Positions 17,414 through 25,651 of a DNA stretch of 64,000 bases are shown here, in pieces (the stretch's first letter is position 1; each line of letters opens with the position of its first letter). This DNA comes from Promicromonospora sukumoe. GTDB lineage: Bacteria; Actinomycetota; Actinomycetes; Actinomycetales; Cellulomonadaceae. Under the pieces are notes generated by a model. That model had not been told where the DNA came from and ran no database searches. It was given only the letters and a program-made list of their open reading frames with translations. The stretch covers positions 1,736,001 to 1,800,000 of the forward strand of contig NZ_JACGWV010000001.1 of the NCBI RefSeq assembly GCF_014137995.1. Direction: 5' to 3'. The position numbers and the translations under genes are program-made.

Positions 17414-18041
17414 GCCGGGTGATGTCGAAGCGAGCGCCAGCGCCGCCCAGACGCGAGCGACGCACCACGCCCAAGTGGGCCTCACGCAGCCACTGGGCTC
17501 CGCGGTCCGGGCCGCTCCACCTGGTCTGCTCGACGTCGAGCACCAACGCCGCACCCTCCCAGTAGTCGGGCGAGAAGATTGTGGTGGCGCGTTGCCGGGC
17601 CCGGGCCAGAAGCCGGCGCCGCTCGCTCCGGGTGAGCTGGGCGCGAGGGCCGGCGACGACGATCTCGATACCGTCCAGGAGCGCGGCGAGGACATCGGCC
17701 ATGCGGCTGCCAGCGTCAGGCACTGCGACGACACGCTCCAGGTCGACGCCTGCCTCGACCAGCGCCACGGCGCTGAGCTCGGGCCAGCCGATCAGCGCGA
17801 TCCACCGGTCTCGCTGAGTGGCGCCCAGGAGCCAGCACATCAAGCTGGCCGAGCCCCGAACGGTGACCGCCACGCCGGCGGGCAGGTCGCCCCCGGGCAG
17901 CAGCTCGGTCAAGAGTGCGGGGGAGGCCGGGGCGAGTTCGACGACCTGGTTGCGGTGCTCAACTCCGACCCGGCGCTCGGCCGACTGGAGCGTGGCGCGG
18001 GCATGTTCCAGTGCCGTTGGAACTGCCACAGTGTCGAACAT
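17352..18041 (-). CDS. ImuA-prime-like (RecA-fold) SOS protein
   Basis: A 229-aa protein resembling the ImuA-prime accessory proteins of actinobacterial mutasomes. The order 'LLPGGDLPAGVAVTVRGSASLMCWLLG', 'WIALIGWPELSAVALVEAGVDLERVVAVP' and 'AALLDGIEIVVAG' follows a truncated RecA core without an intact Walker A. ImuA-prime in mycobacteria is SOS-induced and supports error-prone synthesis; here an SOS box lies exactly over the start. I chose ATG at 18041 because a -10-like TACAAT ends 7 bp upstream, which fits a leaderless transcript; ATG at 18065 is in frame but would place the promoter inside the gene. No ImuB or DnaE2 is nearby. Confidence 0.6.
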   Translation of the reverse strand: MFDTVAVPTALEHARATLQSAERRVGVEHRNQVVELAPASPALLTELLPGGDLPAGVAVTVRGSASLMCWLLGATQRDRWIALIGWPELSAVALVEAGVDLERVVAVPDAGSRMADVLAALLDGIEIVVAGPRAQLTRSERRRLLARARQRATTIFSPDYWEGAALVLDVEQTRWSGPDRGAQWLREAHLGVVRRSRLGGAGARFDITRHDTTEPTALATRAAARRRAG

Positions 18042-18049
18042 GCGTTCTA
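18034..18049 (-). promoter_or_regulatory. LexA/SOS box
   Basis: On the + strand the site reads TCGAACATGCGTTCTA, which matches the actinobacterial LexA palindrome (TCGAAC-N4-GTTCGA) at all but one arm position pair. It covers the space between the -10-like element and the start codon of the ImuA-prime-like gene, where LexA would block transcription. Confidence 0.8.
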
Positions 18050-18076
18050 TTGTATGTGCGAACACTGCGGTGTCCC
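18049..18076 (-). promoter_or_regulatory. Leaderless promoter of the integrase-side operon
   Basis: On the minus strand a -10-like TACAAT occupies 18054-18049, 7 bp before ATG at 18041, so the transcript would start at or next to the start codon. A -35-like GGGACA is at 18076-18071, 16 bp upstream. The SOS box touches the -10. Leaderless mRNAs are common in actinobacteria. Confidence 0.6.
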
Positions 18077-18116
18077 GGACCGGCCGCCGTAGGGTGAGGA
18101 CGGGTCCGTCTGCGGG

Positions 18117-18320
18117 CTAGTGGCGTCGAGGGGGCTGGTAGGTGTCGGCCCTGTCGGGCACACCGATCCCGCCGATGATCATCCAGTCCTCAGGCACCTG
18201 GCCGAACAGGGCGTCACGAGCCTGCTCGTAGGTCGCGGCCTCGGCCTCGATCTCGCGGGCTTGGGAGGCTTCTTCGCCGTGGACGGCAGCGCGGGTGTCG
18301 ATCGTGGCCACAACCTTCAT
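18117..18320 (-). CDS. Small unknown protein
   Basis: A 67-aa protein starting MKVVATIDTRAAVHGEE, with a helical acidic centre ('EIEAEAATYEQARDALFGQV') and a hydrophobic 'WMIIGGIGVP' strand near the end. AAAGGG precedes the ATG at 18320. It follows the coupling-protein gene in the same direction and ends 76 bp before the SOS-controlled start. No function can be assigned. The open frame continues upstream and may be part of a broken longer gene. Confidence 0.5.
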   Translation of the reverse strand: MKVVATIDTRAAVHGEEASQAREIEAEAATYEQARDALFGQVPEDWMIIGGIGVPDRADTYQPPRRH

Positions 18321-18452
18321 GCCGGTGCCCTTTCTTGCGGACTCGCTGAGCACCATGATGCGGCCGACCGCTGACACCCGCGTGCCTGGCGAGTGGAAAC
18401 TTCCGGTGATCTCCGTCAATTGTTCGGCCGATTAGGACGAGATCATCTTGCT

Positions 18453-18562
18453 CACACTGCCTGGACTGGGCGGCGTGAATCCGGTACATGCTGCCGTCGG
18501 AGCACGTCAGCGTGGTGCCACGCCGACTCGATCTCGTCGCCGGTATACGGGCCGCCGTCCAT
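18453..18562 (-). CDS. Possible 36-aa ORF coupled to the coupling protein
   Basis: ATG at 18562 overlaps the stop codon of the coupling-protein gene (TGATG) and has a strong GGAGGAG site, so translation should start here. The frame (MDGGPYTGDEIESAWHHADVL...) ends after 36 residues. Other frames continue with protein-like sequence ('TCSDGSMYRIHAAQSRQC', then 'SFHSPGTRVSAVGRIMVLS'), so this may be the head of a gene broken by frameshifts. Confidence 0.4.
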
Positions 18563-20445
18563 CACGAGCTCTCCTCCGAGTCGTCCTGGGGTTCGTCTCG
18601 CTCACTCACGGGGCCACGCTCGGGCGGGGAGTGATCTGGGGTGTCGGCCCTGGGACGCCTGGTGCGTTGGGCCGCGTCCTGCAGGAGCGCCTCGACCTCG
18701 TCGCGGTCCGTACTGAGCTGGTCGGCATCAGGTCGAGTCGTCCAAGTCCGCAGGTCGGTGATGATCGGCGGCGCCGCGCGCAGCAGGACCAAGCTGATGC
18801 CGAACGGCAGCATCCGGATGGCCTGCGGCGGCATGATCGCCACACGCCGTACGGCGCGCTGTATCGACCTTGAGCCGCGTTCGCCGCGGATGTGGGTGTC
18901 GGTGAACTCGTCGCGTTCGCCGATCAGGCTGGAGAAGTCCGCCAGGTCTTTGGACGACGAGGAGCCGCCGAGGATGACTTTGACGATCGAGGCGTCCCAG
19001 ATCGCGTTGGCCGCGTTCTCGCCCCACTTGTCCCGCGCCTGGGCCAGGGACTGCAGCACAGGCATTGTGGTCAAACCGGTGCCACCGCCTTCAGCCATCA
19101 GGGTCGGCAGCGAAGGCAGGGGCGCAAGGTTGCCGATCTCGTCCAGCGCCAGCAACACGGGTGGGTCCAGGCGAGCACCCGGTGAGGCGGCGGCCAGGTG
19201 CCGGGCGGTCTCGACCAGGTCCTCGATGAACGCCGCGACCAAGGGCCCAGAGGTCACCGACCCAGCCCCGGTGGCCAGGAGGTAGAGGGTCCCGTTGTCC
19301 CGTAGGAACGCCTCGGGGTCGAACGACTCGTCCGGGCCGGGAGACACCGAGTCCAGGACGCGGGGGTCGGCGAGGCAGGCCAGGGCCTGCTTGACGCCCA
19401 TCCAGGCGCTGTCTCGGGTGCGGGGGTCGGCTTGGATGATCGACTCCAGCGACTGCCCCCATCCCGTGGCCGCGTCCGAGTGGGAGGCGAGGATCGCGGC
19501 GGCGTCCTCGGCAGCTGACGGCGAGTTTGACCATGCGAACAAGTCCCGAGCCGAACGCCCATCCAGGGCGGCGGCGTGCAGCATGGCCTGCAGCGCGGAG
19601 CGTGTCATTCCCTCCCAGAACCCACCGTTTTCCGTCCCACCCCCTCCCAGCCCGGTGGCCGAGGCGAGGCCGGTGGCCCGGATCATGGCGGTAAGGGGGT
19701 CTTCGCAGCCGCGAACTATCGACCACCGCAGCCCGGCCGGCAGTCCTTTGGCCAGGTGTTGCGGGTCGAACACAGCGACGGGTCCGACGCGTTCGCGTGC
19801 TTTGAGGGTGACGGTCAGGGCGTCGGGCCGGGTCGAGGTGGTCACGACGGCCCCGGGGGCGTCGAGGATCGCGTTGACCACCATGTGCAGGCCCTTGCCC
19901 GACCGCGGCGGCCCCAGGACTAAGAGGGAGTCCTCGACCGAAGCCCACACGCCCTGCCCGTGCGCGGCCCCCAGCTGATATCCGACCTCCGGCGCCGTGG
20001 GTTTCCGTAGTGACGGGCGCAGGGTGCGTGACCGCTTGAGCAGCACCCGCTCCGAGGCACTGTGCGCGACGTCGCGTCGCGTCGCCGTGCCGGGGGTGTG
20101 GTGCGGGTCGCGGGTCTGCCGGTGGTTCATCCCCAGGACTGCCTGGGTGACCTGCCAGACAACGACACCGACGACGGTCAGGAGTACGGCGACGGTGACC
20201 CAGTACGCGACCGGGTGCAGACCGTCTGCTCCGAGCACGACGGCGGGGTCGGCGGGCCTGAGCAGGACACCCAGTCCCGTCAGCGCGCTCCCGGTCGGTG
20301 AACTGGCGCCGATGGCCCAGGTGGCGAGGCTGCCCGCCGCGCGCAGCACAGCGGCCAGACCGAGCAGCCCACCCAGGGCGATCAGGCCGAGGTCGGTCAG
20401 CTCGTCACCCATCGCCCGTCCGGGCGCGGACGACGGCGTTCTCAC
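18562..20445 (-). CDS. VirD4/TraD-type coupling protein
   Basis: A 627-aa membrane-anchored ATPase that links the relaxase-DNA complex to the secretion channel. Two hydrophobic segments (about residues 18-48 and 79-100) anchor it. Walker A is GPPRSGKG (178-185) and Walker B is 'VLLALDEIGNL' (about 400), followed by the 'GGTGLTTMPVLQSLAQA' segment typical of the TraD/TraG family. The C-terminal 70 residues are acidic and disordered. GTG at 20445 overlaps the upstream stop by 4 bp; ATG at 20412 is an alternative start. It closes the T4SS-side leftward operon. Confidence 0.9.
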   Translation of the reverse strand: MRTPSSAPGRAMGDELTDLGLIALGGLLGLAAVLRAAGSLATWAIGASSPTGSALTGLGVLLRPADPAVVLGADGLHPVAYWVTVAVLLTVVGVVVWQVTQAVLGMNHRQTRDPHHTPGTATRRDVAHSASERVLLKRSRTLRPSLRKPTAPEVGYQLGAAHGQGVWASVEDSLLVLGPPRSGKGLHMVVNAILDAPGAVVTTSTRPDALTVTLKARERVGPVAVFDPQHLAKGLPAGLRWSIVRGCEDPLTAMIRATGLASATGLGGGGTENGGFWEGMTRSALQAMLHAAALDGRSARDLFAWSNSPSAAEDAAAILASHSDAATGWGQSLESIIQADPRTRDSAWMGVKQALACLADPRVLDSVSPGPDESFDPEAFLRDNGTLYLLATGAGSVTSGPLVAAFIEDLVETARHLAAASPGARLDPPVLLALDEIGNLAPLPSLPTLMAEGGGTGLTTMPVLQSLAQARDKWGENAANAIWDASIVKVILGGSSSSKDLADFSSLIGERDEFTDTHIRGERGSRSIQRAVRRVAIMPPQAIRMLPFGISLVLLRAAPPIITDLRTWTTRPDADQLSTDRDEVEALLQDAAQRTRRPRADTPDHSPPERGPVSERDEPQDDSEESS

Positions 20446-21098
20446 AGTGCCCCCAGGCCGTCGTCCGCTGTCGCCCGGGATGCAGTCGCGGGTGCCCGCC
20501 GTGCGGGCCGGGGATGATCTGAACCGGGCTGACGCCGACGGACATCGAAGTTGCGGCCCATGAAGGCGCGGCGCGAAGGCGCTTCGACCGGATCGGCGGA
20601 CGGTTCTGGGAGAGGCGACGTGTCCAGCGGCCGGGTGGTGCCGGAAGTCTCCCCGTGAACCAGCACGGCCCGGTCGCCGAGCGCGGTCGGTAGCTGGTAG
20701 CGCACCTGCCCGTACTCGTCGGCGTGCGTCTGCCCGACGACGACACTGATCGAGACCGGCTCACCCGGCAGGTAAGGGCCGGCGCCCACCCCGTCAGAGA
20801 CCTGAGGACGAGGCGGATCTGCGACCTGGTAGCTGTCGGGAAGCGCGATGTCGGTGCGGGAACGACCGTCCTCGACGGTCTCGACCCGGACGGGAGTGTC
20901 CAGGTCGTTCGCGATCTGCTGCTGGGCCCACGGGGCGTCGGAACGCCCCAACGGTAGGCCCGGGCCCCTCGACGTTGTGCCCTCTATCTGGACGGGCGGC
21001 TGCCACGGTCGGCCATCGACCGTGACCGTCAGGTCCCCGTCGGGGCCGACGTCGAAGCGAGCCCGGGGTAGCGTCACGGGCACGTGCCGCCCGCTCAC
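20442..21098 (-). CDS. Unknown 218-aa element protein
   Basis: A soluble protein with no recognised domain. The first half looks beta-rich ('LTVTVDGRPWQPPVQIEG', 'RTDIALPDSYQVADPP'), with repeated Thr/Val alternation. The last 60 residues are Arg/Pro/Ala-rich and probably unstructured. It is overlapped by 4 bp at each end, by the antirestriction gene and the coupling-protein gene, so the three are translated together. Function unknown. Confidence 0.65.
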   Translation of the reverse strand: MSGRHVPVTLPRARFDVGPDGDLTVTVDGRPWQPPVQIEGTTSRGPGLPLGRSDAPWAQQQIANDLDTPVRVETVEDGRSRTDIALPDSYQVADPPRPQVSDGVGAGPYLPGEPVSISVVVGQTHADEYGQVRYQLPTALGDRAVLVHGETSGTTRPLDTSPLPEPSADPVEAPSRRAFMGRNFDVRRRQPGSDHPRPARRAPATASRATADDGLGAL

Positions 21099-22189
21099 AC
21101 TCCCGGTCCTTCTGCACCAGTCGAGCTCTGTGTCGGCCGTGGCAACGCGGACTGTGCGGCGCTCGCCGTCTGTCGCGGTCCGGCCTGGGAGTCGGCGACC
21201 ACCGTGGAGATTGACGACGAGGGTGGTTCGCCGTCCGGGATCTGAGGCGTTTCGAGCTGCTCGAGGGCTTGCAGGGCTGCGGTGCGAACGCGTGTGGCGG
21301 TCTTCTGAATCGTCGTCACCGGGTCCTGCCCAGGTACACGGGAGGCCCAGGTCGCGACGTAGGGCACGGTGTACCGCTCGGTGTTCATGCCGTGCGAGGC
21401 GGCAACCATCAGGGCGAACGACTCGGCCTCGACCTCGGCGATGCCTCGGTGGACGACAGCGTCGACGTCGTCCCGGTCGTGCAGGATGACGTGCCCGAGC
21501 TCATGAGCGAGCGTCTTGACCCGGGCAGCCGGGTCCATGTCGGCGCGGACGTGGACGGTGCGCTTGAGCCAGTGCGTTACACCGTTCGCGCCGTCGATGG
21601 CGGCGGCAGTGGGTGCCTCGTGGAGCGTGAACCCGGCAGCCTGGATCTGGTGGGCAAGACCGTCCCAGAGCCCTGGTGGTGCCTCGCCTTCCAGGAGCGC
21701 CGGAGCTGGCTGTGTGGGGAGGGGGTCGCCCGACGTCTGGGAGACGTCCCAGACATAGGCAGGCCGGACCCCGACCATGCGGCTCTTGGCGGTCTCGCCC
21801 GCTTCCGGCTTCTCGCCCTTGCCCAGGCGCCGCCATAATCCGTCTTCGGTGACCGCGACCCGTGCGGTGACGGGCGCGAGGATCTGATAGCCGGCCTGGC
21901 CCTTGTCGACGCTTCGCCCCAGGGCCTTCCACTGCTTGTACCCGGCAACACGGGTCGGGTACGGGTCCGGGACGCGGCCCTCCTCATGCGCCGCGGCATG
22001 CTGCACCCAGATGAGCAGGGTGTTGTTGAATGATCGGCTCCGGAACCTGGCGGCGAACTCGATCGCGCGTCGCCAGTCCTGACCTGTGACAAGGCGGTCG
22101 ATGGCGCTCGCCAGTCTCTCGTGCAAGGCGTCGAGCCTGGCGATCCTGTCGGCGATTTGGTCGTCCGGCGTTCGAGTGTCCTCACGCAT
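21095..22189 (-). CDS. ArdC-type antirestriction protein with HExxH metallopeptidase domain
   Basis: A 364-aa protein with the ArdC plan. The N-terminal ssDNA-binding domain (about residues 20-130) contains 'RRAIEFAARFRSRSFNNTLLIWVQ' and 'VAGYKQWKALGRSVDKGQAG'. The C-terminal zinc-peptidase-like domain (about 225-300) has 'KTLAHELGHVILHD', with HELGH as metal site and a downstream acidic stretch 'AEVEAESFALMVAASHGM'. ArdC proteins protect incoming single-stranded DNA from restriction. ATG at 22189 has an ideal GGGAGG site. The Ser/Thr/Pro tail (last 50 residues) is disordered. Confidence 0.85.
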   Translation of the reverse strand: MREDTRTPDDQIADRIARLDALHERLASAIDRLVTGQDWRRAIEFAARFRSRSFNNTLLIWVQHAAAHEEGRVPDPYPTRVAGYKQWKALGRSVDKGQAGYQILAPVTARVAVTEDGLWRRLGKGEKPEAGETAKSRMVGVRPAYVWDVSQTSGDPLPTQPAPALLEGEAPPGLWDGLAHQIQAAGFTLHEAPTAAAIDGANGVTHWLKRTVHVRADMDPAARVKTLAHELGHVILHDRDDVDAVVHRGIAEVEAESFALMVAASHGMNTERYTVPYVATWASRVPGQDPVTTIQKTATRVRTAALQALEQLETPQIPDGEPPSSSISTVVADSQAGPRQTASAAQSALPRPTQSSTGAEGPGV

Positions 22190-22456
22190 GTTGCCTCCCA
22201 GCGGTGTCCGGAAGGCAGGTGTCTTGTGAACGCCACGATCTATCGGTGACATGCCGAAAGAGCTCGCACGGTGGGCAAGGCAGGTGATTCTTGTGGTTTC
22301 TGCTGCCGTGAAGGCGCGGTCGGTAATCGTGTTACTGGGCGCCTTGCAGGTTGGCTGGGTGAAACGGCGGGACTTTCGTGGTGCTCCGAGATCGGCTCGG
22401 AATATCGTCGGCTCCGGTTGGCCCCATCTCCCATGACCCCATTGGCAGGAGCGACC

Positions 22457-23623
22457 ATGAAGCGACGCCATGTCCTGACCACAACGCTCGTCTTCGCTGT
22501 CATCAGCGGACTGGCATTGGTGCCGGCGCAGGCTGCTCCGCCCGACGATGCGATTGGTCCCCGAGCCGCCGCGGCGCGTGACTATGCGCGTGAGAACGGC
22601 GTCGATGAGGCCGACGCGGAAGCGGCCGTGTCGGACCAGCAGATGGTCGTTGAGGTGCTCAACGAGCAGAACCTGGAGCTGGGTGTCGATGCGGACGTCT
22701 GGTTCGATCAGACGGACACCGGGCAGCGACTTAGCGTCCGCACCCAAGATGTGGACGTTGCGAGTGCAGTTTCGGATCTTGCGCTGTCGAGTGAGACGAC
22801 AGTGGCCGTCCTCGACGAGGCTCCTGTCGCTACGATCGTCCCTGAAATAACCGACGAAGTTGAAGCGATTGCTCGCGATTTTGCGCCTGGCATCCAGGGT
22901 CTCTATGTCCGGTCCGTTGATGGTGCGCTCGTGATCGATACCACGGACTCCGTCGGCGATGTCGACGCCATCGAACTGGCCGCGTCGACAGGATTCGACC
23001 AAGTGATTGTCGAGTCGGTCCCGGTCGCATCCGACACGATCCTCACCCGCGGCGGGGTGGCGATGAACGGCTGCACAGTCGCGTTCTCTGCGCGGAATGG
23101 CTCGTCGTACATCGGAGTATTCAGCGCGTCGCACTGCGGTACCAGCAAGCGGGTCTACACGAACACGGCGGGCACTGGCAGCTACGTCACTGCCACCCGT
23201 ACCCTGCGCAATCACGGCGCGAACGCTGACATCGGCTTCTACAGGATTCCCGCTGGGCACTACGTGTCCAGCAGTTTCTTCGGATCCTCCTCGTCCAGTG
23301 CGACGACCATGGGTTCGCCTCAGGACGTGCCAGCAGGGATCACGGCCTGCCACCGCGGTAGGCCAGCGCTCGGCTGGGATTGCGGGACCATTGCGTCGAT
23401 TGCGTATCGCCCGACCTGGACCGGTGCCTGCCCGAATGGCACGTGCAATGCTGTGTTCGTTCGTGTGACTGGCGCCCCGACGGCCGGGGGAGACAGCGGT
23501 GGGCCATGGGTGAACGGAACCCATCCGATCGGCATACACAAGGGCGGTGCCTCAGGTGCGGGTGGATGGAGTGTCTACTCGAAGATCTCCCGCATCCCGA
23601 GTGCGACATCTCTTTACTACTGA
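22457..23623 (+). CDS. Secreted S1-family (streptogrisin/alpha-lytic-like) serine protease
   Basis: A 388-aa exported protease. Residues 1-26 form a signal peptide (KRRH, hydrophobic core, A-Q-A), and a pro-region of about 165 residues follows. The protease domain has 'VFSASHCG' (catalytic His), 'NADIGFYRI' (Asp) and 'TAGGDSGGPW' (Ser in GDSGGP), with cysteines placed for disulfides. CAGGAG precedes the ATG. It is on the + strand against a long leftward operon and followed 14 bp later by a lipoprotein gene, so the pair looks like inserted cargo with its own transcription. Base composition is somewhat lower in GC than its neighbours. Confidence 0.9.
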   Translation: MKRRHVLTTTLVFAVISGLALVPAQAAPPDDAIGPRAAAARDYARENGVDEADAEAAVSDQQMVVEVLNEQNLELGVDADVWFDQTDTGQRLSVRTQDVDVASAVSDLALSSETTVAVLDEAPVATIVPEITDEVEAIARDFAPGIQGLYVRSVDGALVIDTTDSVGDVDAIELAASTGFDQVIVESVPVASDTILTRGGVAMNGCTVAFSARNGSSYIGVFSASHCGTSKRVYTNTAGTGSYVTATRTLRNHGANADIGFYRIPAGHYVSSSFFGSSSSSATTMGSPQDVPAGITACHRGRPALGWDCGTIASIAYRPTWTGACPNGTCNAVFVRVTGAPTAGGDSGGPWVNGTHPIGIHKGGASGAGGWSVYSKISRIPSATSLYY

Positions 23624-23637
23624 AGGTGAGGCCCACG

Positions 23638-24024
23638 ATGAAGCGATCGACTGCTGCCGGCTGGTTGGTCTTGGGAGCCGTTGCAGGGCTGTCCGCTTGT
23701 GCCCAGGGATCAGGTAGCAGCACGGATAGCGGCTTGGAGTACGCCACTTATGCCTCCGATGACCCTGGTGTAGGCGATTCAGCAGTTCTTTCAGGTCAGG
23801 TCGAGGACACGGCTGGTTGCGTCACCGTGACCGAGAGCGAGACAGAGCTCATCTACACGCCGGTGTTTCCGGCCGGCTCCTCGTCAGCTGGCCAGTTGAT
23901 CGCCGGCGACCAGGTGGAACTCCGTGGTGGTGCGCACGACGACCTCGCTGGAGTGCCCGATGTGCAAGCACCGGAGTCCTGCCCGTCTGACGGACCTTTC
24001 TGGTTGGTGGTTGAAGACGCCTAG
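23638..24024 (+). CDS. Putative lipoprotein
   Basis: A 128-aa exported protein with a lipoprotein signal peptide: MKRSTAAG, hydrophobic segment, then lipobox 'LSAC' with Cys21 as lipidation site. The mature part starts with a Ser/Gly linker, contains two further cysteines likely to form a disulfide, and resembles a small beta domain ('QVEDTAGCVTVTESETELIYTPVFP', 'GDQVELRGG'). No family recognised. It begins 14 bp after the protease stop, so the two form an operon; it could be a partner or inhibitor of the protease, but that is a guess. Confidence 0.7.
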   Translation: MKRSTAAGWLVLGAVAGLSACAQGSGSSTDSGLEYATYASDDPGVGDSAVLSGQVEDTAGCVTVTESETELIYTPVFPAGSSSAGQLIAGDQVELRGGAHDDLAGVPDVQAPESCPSDGPFWLVVEDA

Positions 24025-24091
24025 TCGCTCCAGAGCGCACATAGCAGCGATCTGTTCCTGAGCGAAACCTTTCCGAGTGCGGCCAGGATGC

Positions 24092-25651
24092 TCATTGATC
24101 TCGGGCGCGGCCATGTATGCCGCGGGCCTTGGCACCGGTCTCGAACAAGCGGGCTTCGTCGGGGTGAAGCTGGGCCTGGACGAGGAAGGACCGGTTGCGG
24201 ATGCGCCACAGTCCCTGCCCCAGTCCGAGGGTCGGAAGCAGCCCGGCTTCAGTGAGGGTCAGGTTCAGGGCTTGGGCGGTGTGGCCGAGCTGGTCAGTCT
24301 CCTGCCGATAGATGACCCGCGTTTCAGCGTTGGCTAGTAGCGCGGCGGCGAGTGAGCGTTGCGCGGTGCCGGTGTCGCCGACGTTGTCGAGGTCGGACAG
24401 TCGGTGGATGACGAGCATGTTCGCGATGCCGTAATAGCGTGCCAAGCGCCAGTGGGCGTCCATGCGGCGTAGCAGCGCGGGGTGAGAGATCAGGCGCCAG
24501 GCTTCGTCGTAGACGACCCAGCGTTGGCCGCCGTTGGGGTCGGCCAGGACGCCCTCCATCCACGCCGACGCGCAAGTCATCAGGACGCTGAGGGCGGAGT
24601 TGTTCTCCGTGACCCGGGACAGGTCCAGGGACAGCATCGGCAGCGACGGGTCGAACGCAACGGTCGAGGGACCGTCGAACAAGCCCACCAGGTCGCCGCG
24701 CACGAGCCGTCGTAGCGCGTGGGCGACGTGCCGGCCGTCCTCGGTCAGCCGCCCGTCGAGGTCGTCCGCCTTGTCGGGGGCCAGGAGGTGGTCGACGACG
24801 GTCGGCAGGATCGGCACGGCACTGGTGCGCACGGTGGCGCCGAGGGCGATGTCGATCGCGGTGTGCTCGACCGGGTGCAGCGGCCGGTCGAGCATGGTCT
24901 CGGTCAGTGCACCGACCAGGGTCCGCCGCCGGGCGGCGACCTGCTCGGCCCAGGCAGCGTCGTCGGTTCCGGCCGGGCGGTGGCCTTCGTCGAGCGGGTT
25001 GAGCCGCGCGGCCATGCCGGGGCCGAGGGCGATGGCTCGGCCGCCGACGGCGTGGGCGACGGCGGTGTGTTCGCCCTTGGGGTCGCAGGGGATGTAGACG
25101 CGTCGCCCGAACGCGAGGGAGCGCAGGTAGAGGGCTTTGGCCAGGGCGGACTTGCCGGCGCCGACGATCCCGGCCACGACCATGTTGGGTGCGGTGACCA
25201 GACCTCGTTGGTAGAGCACCCATGGGTCGTAGACGAAGGAGGATCCGGAGTGCAGGTCGCGGCCGACGAACACGCCGTCGGCGCCGAGGCCGCCTTCGGC
25301 CAGGAACGGGTACGCGGCGCCCCAGGTCGCGGACGTGTCCTGATGCTGGGGGACCCGGAACCGGATAGGCGTGCGCAGTGTGGCCGGGCCGTAGTCGCCG
25401 AAGCGGGGCAGGAACCGTAGGCCGCGAGTCTCAGCTCGTGCCGCGTCCAGGCGCTGCTGGTTGGACTGCATCCGGTCCTGACGTGCTCGGGCTAGCGCAG
25501 CTGCCGTGGCTCGCTGACGAGCGCGGCGCACCGACCTGGGTTCACGGCCGGTGGTCAGGGTCGCGGTGTGGAACTGCTCGGGCTCGGCTGGCAGGGCGCT
25601 GCCTGGATCGGAGTTCTCGTCCCTACCCTGGCCGGGGGCTGACGTCGTCAT
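24092..25651 (-). CDS. VirB4-like T4SS ATPase
   Basis: A 519-aa ATPase that powers the type IV secretion channel. Walker A is 'VVAGIVGAGKSALAKAL' (GIVGAGKS, residues 161-168), then 'VYIPCDPKGEHTAVAHAVGG'. Walker B is 'RWVVYDEAWRLI', and 'ARYYGIANMLVIHRLSDLDNVGD' follows as in actinobacterial VirB4/TraC-type proteins. It is shorter than classical VirB4 because the N-terminal domain is missing; that part seems carried by the SCO6880-like protein at 28.2-29.6 kb. The ATG overlaps the upstream stop by 4 bp. Confidence 0.85.
   Translation of the reverse strand: MTTSAPGQGRDENSDPGSALPAEPEQFHTATLTTGREPRSVRRARQRATAAALARARQDRMQSNQQRLDAARAETRGLRFLPRFGDYGPATLRTPIRFRVPQHQDTSATWGAAYPFLAEGGLGADGVFVGRDLHSGSSFVYDPWVLYQRGLVTAPNMVVAGIVGAGKSALAKALYLRSLAFGRRVYIPCDPKGEHTAVAHAVGGRAIALGPGMAARLNPLDEGHRPAGTDDAAWAEQVAARRRTLVGALTETMLDRPLHPVEHTAIDIALGATVRTSAVPILPTVVDHLLAPDKADDLDGRLTEDGRHVAHALRRLVRGDLVGLFDGPSTVAFDPSLPMLSLDLSRVTENNSALSVLMTCASAWMEGVLADPNGGQRWVVYDEAWRLISHPALLRRMDAHWRLARYYGIANMLVIHRLSDLDNVGDTGTAQRSLAAALLANAETRVIYRQETDQLGHTAQALNLTLTEAGLLPTLGLGQGLWRIRNRSFLVQAQLHPDEARLFETGAKARGIHGRARDQ

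Noticed and set aside
21095..23539. Very long leftward open frame covering the protease gene on the opposite strand
   Set aside because: It is an antisense shadow in GC-rich DNA. The strong ribosome-binding site at 22189 and the ArdC homology fix the real start, and the protease on the + strand has full catalytic motifs.
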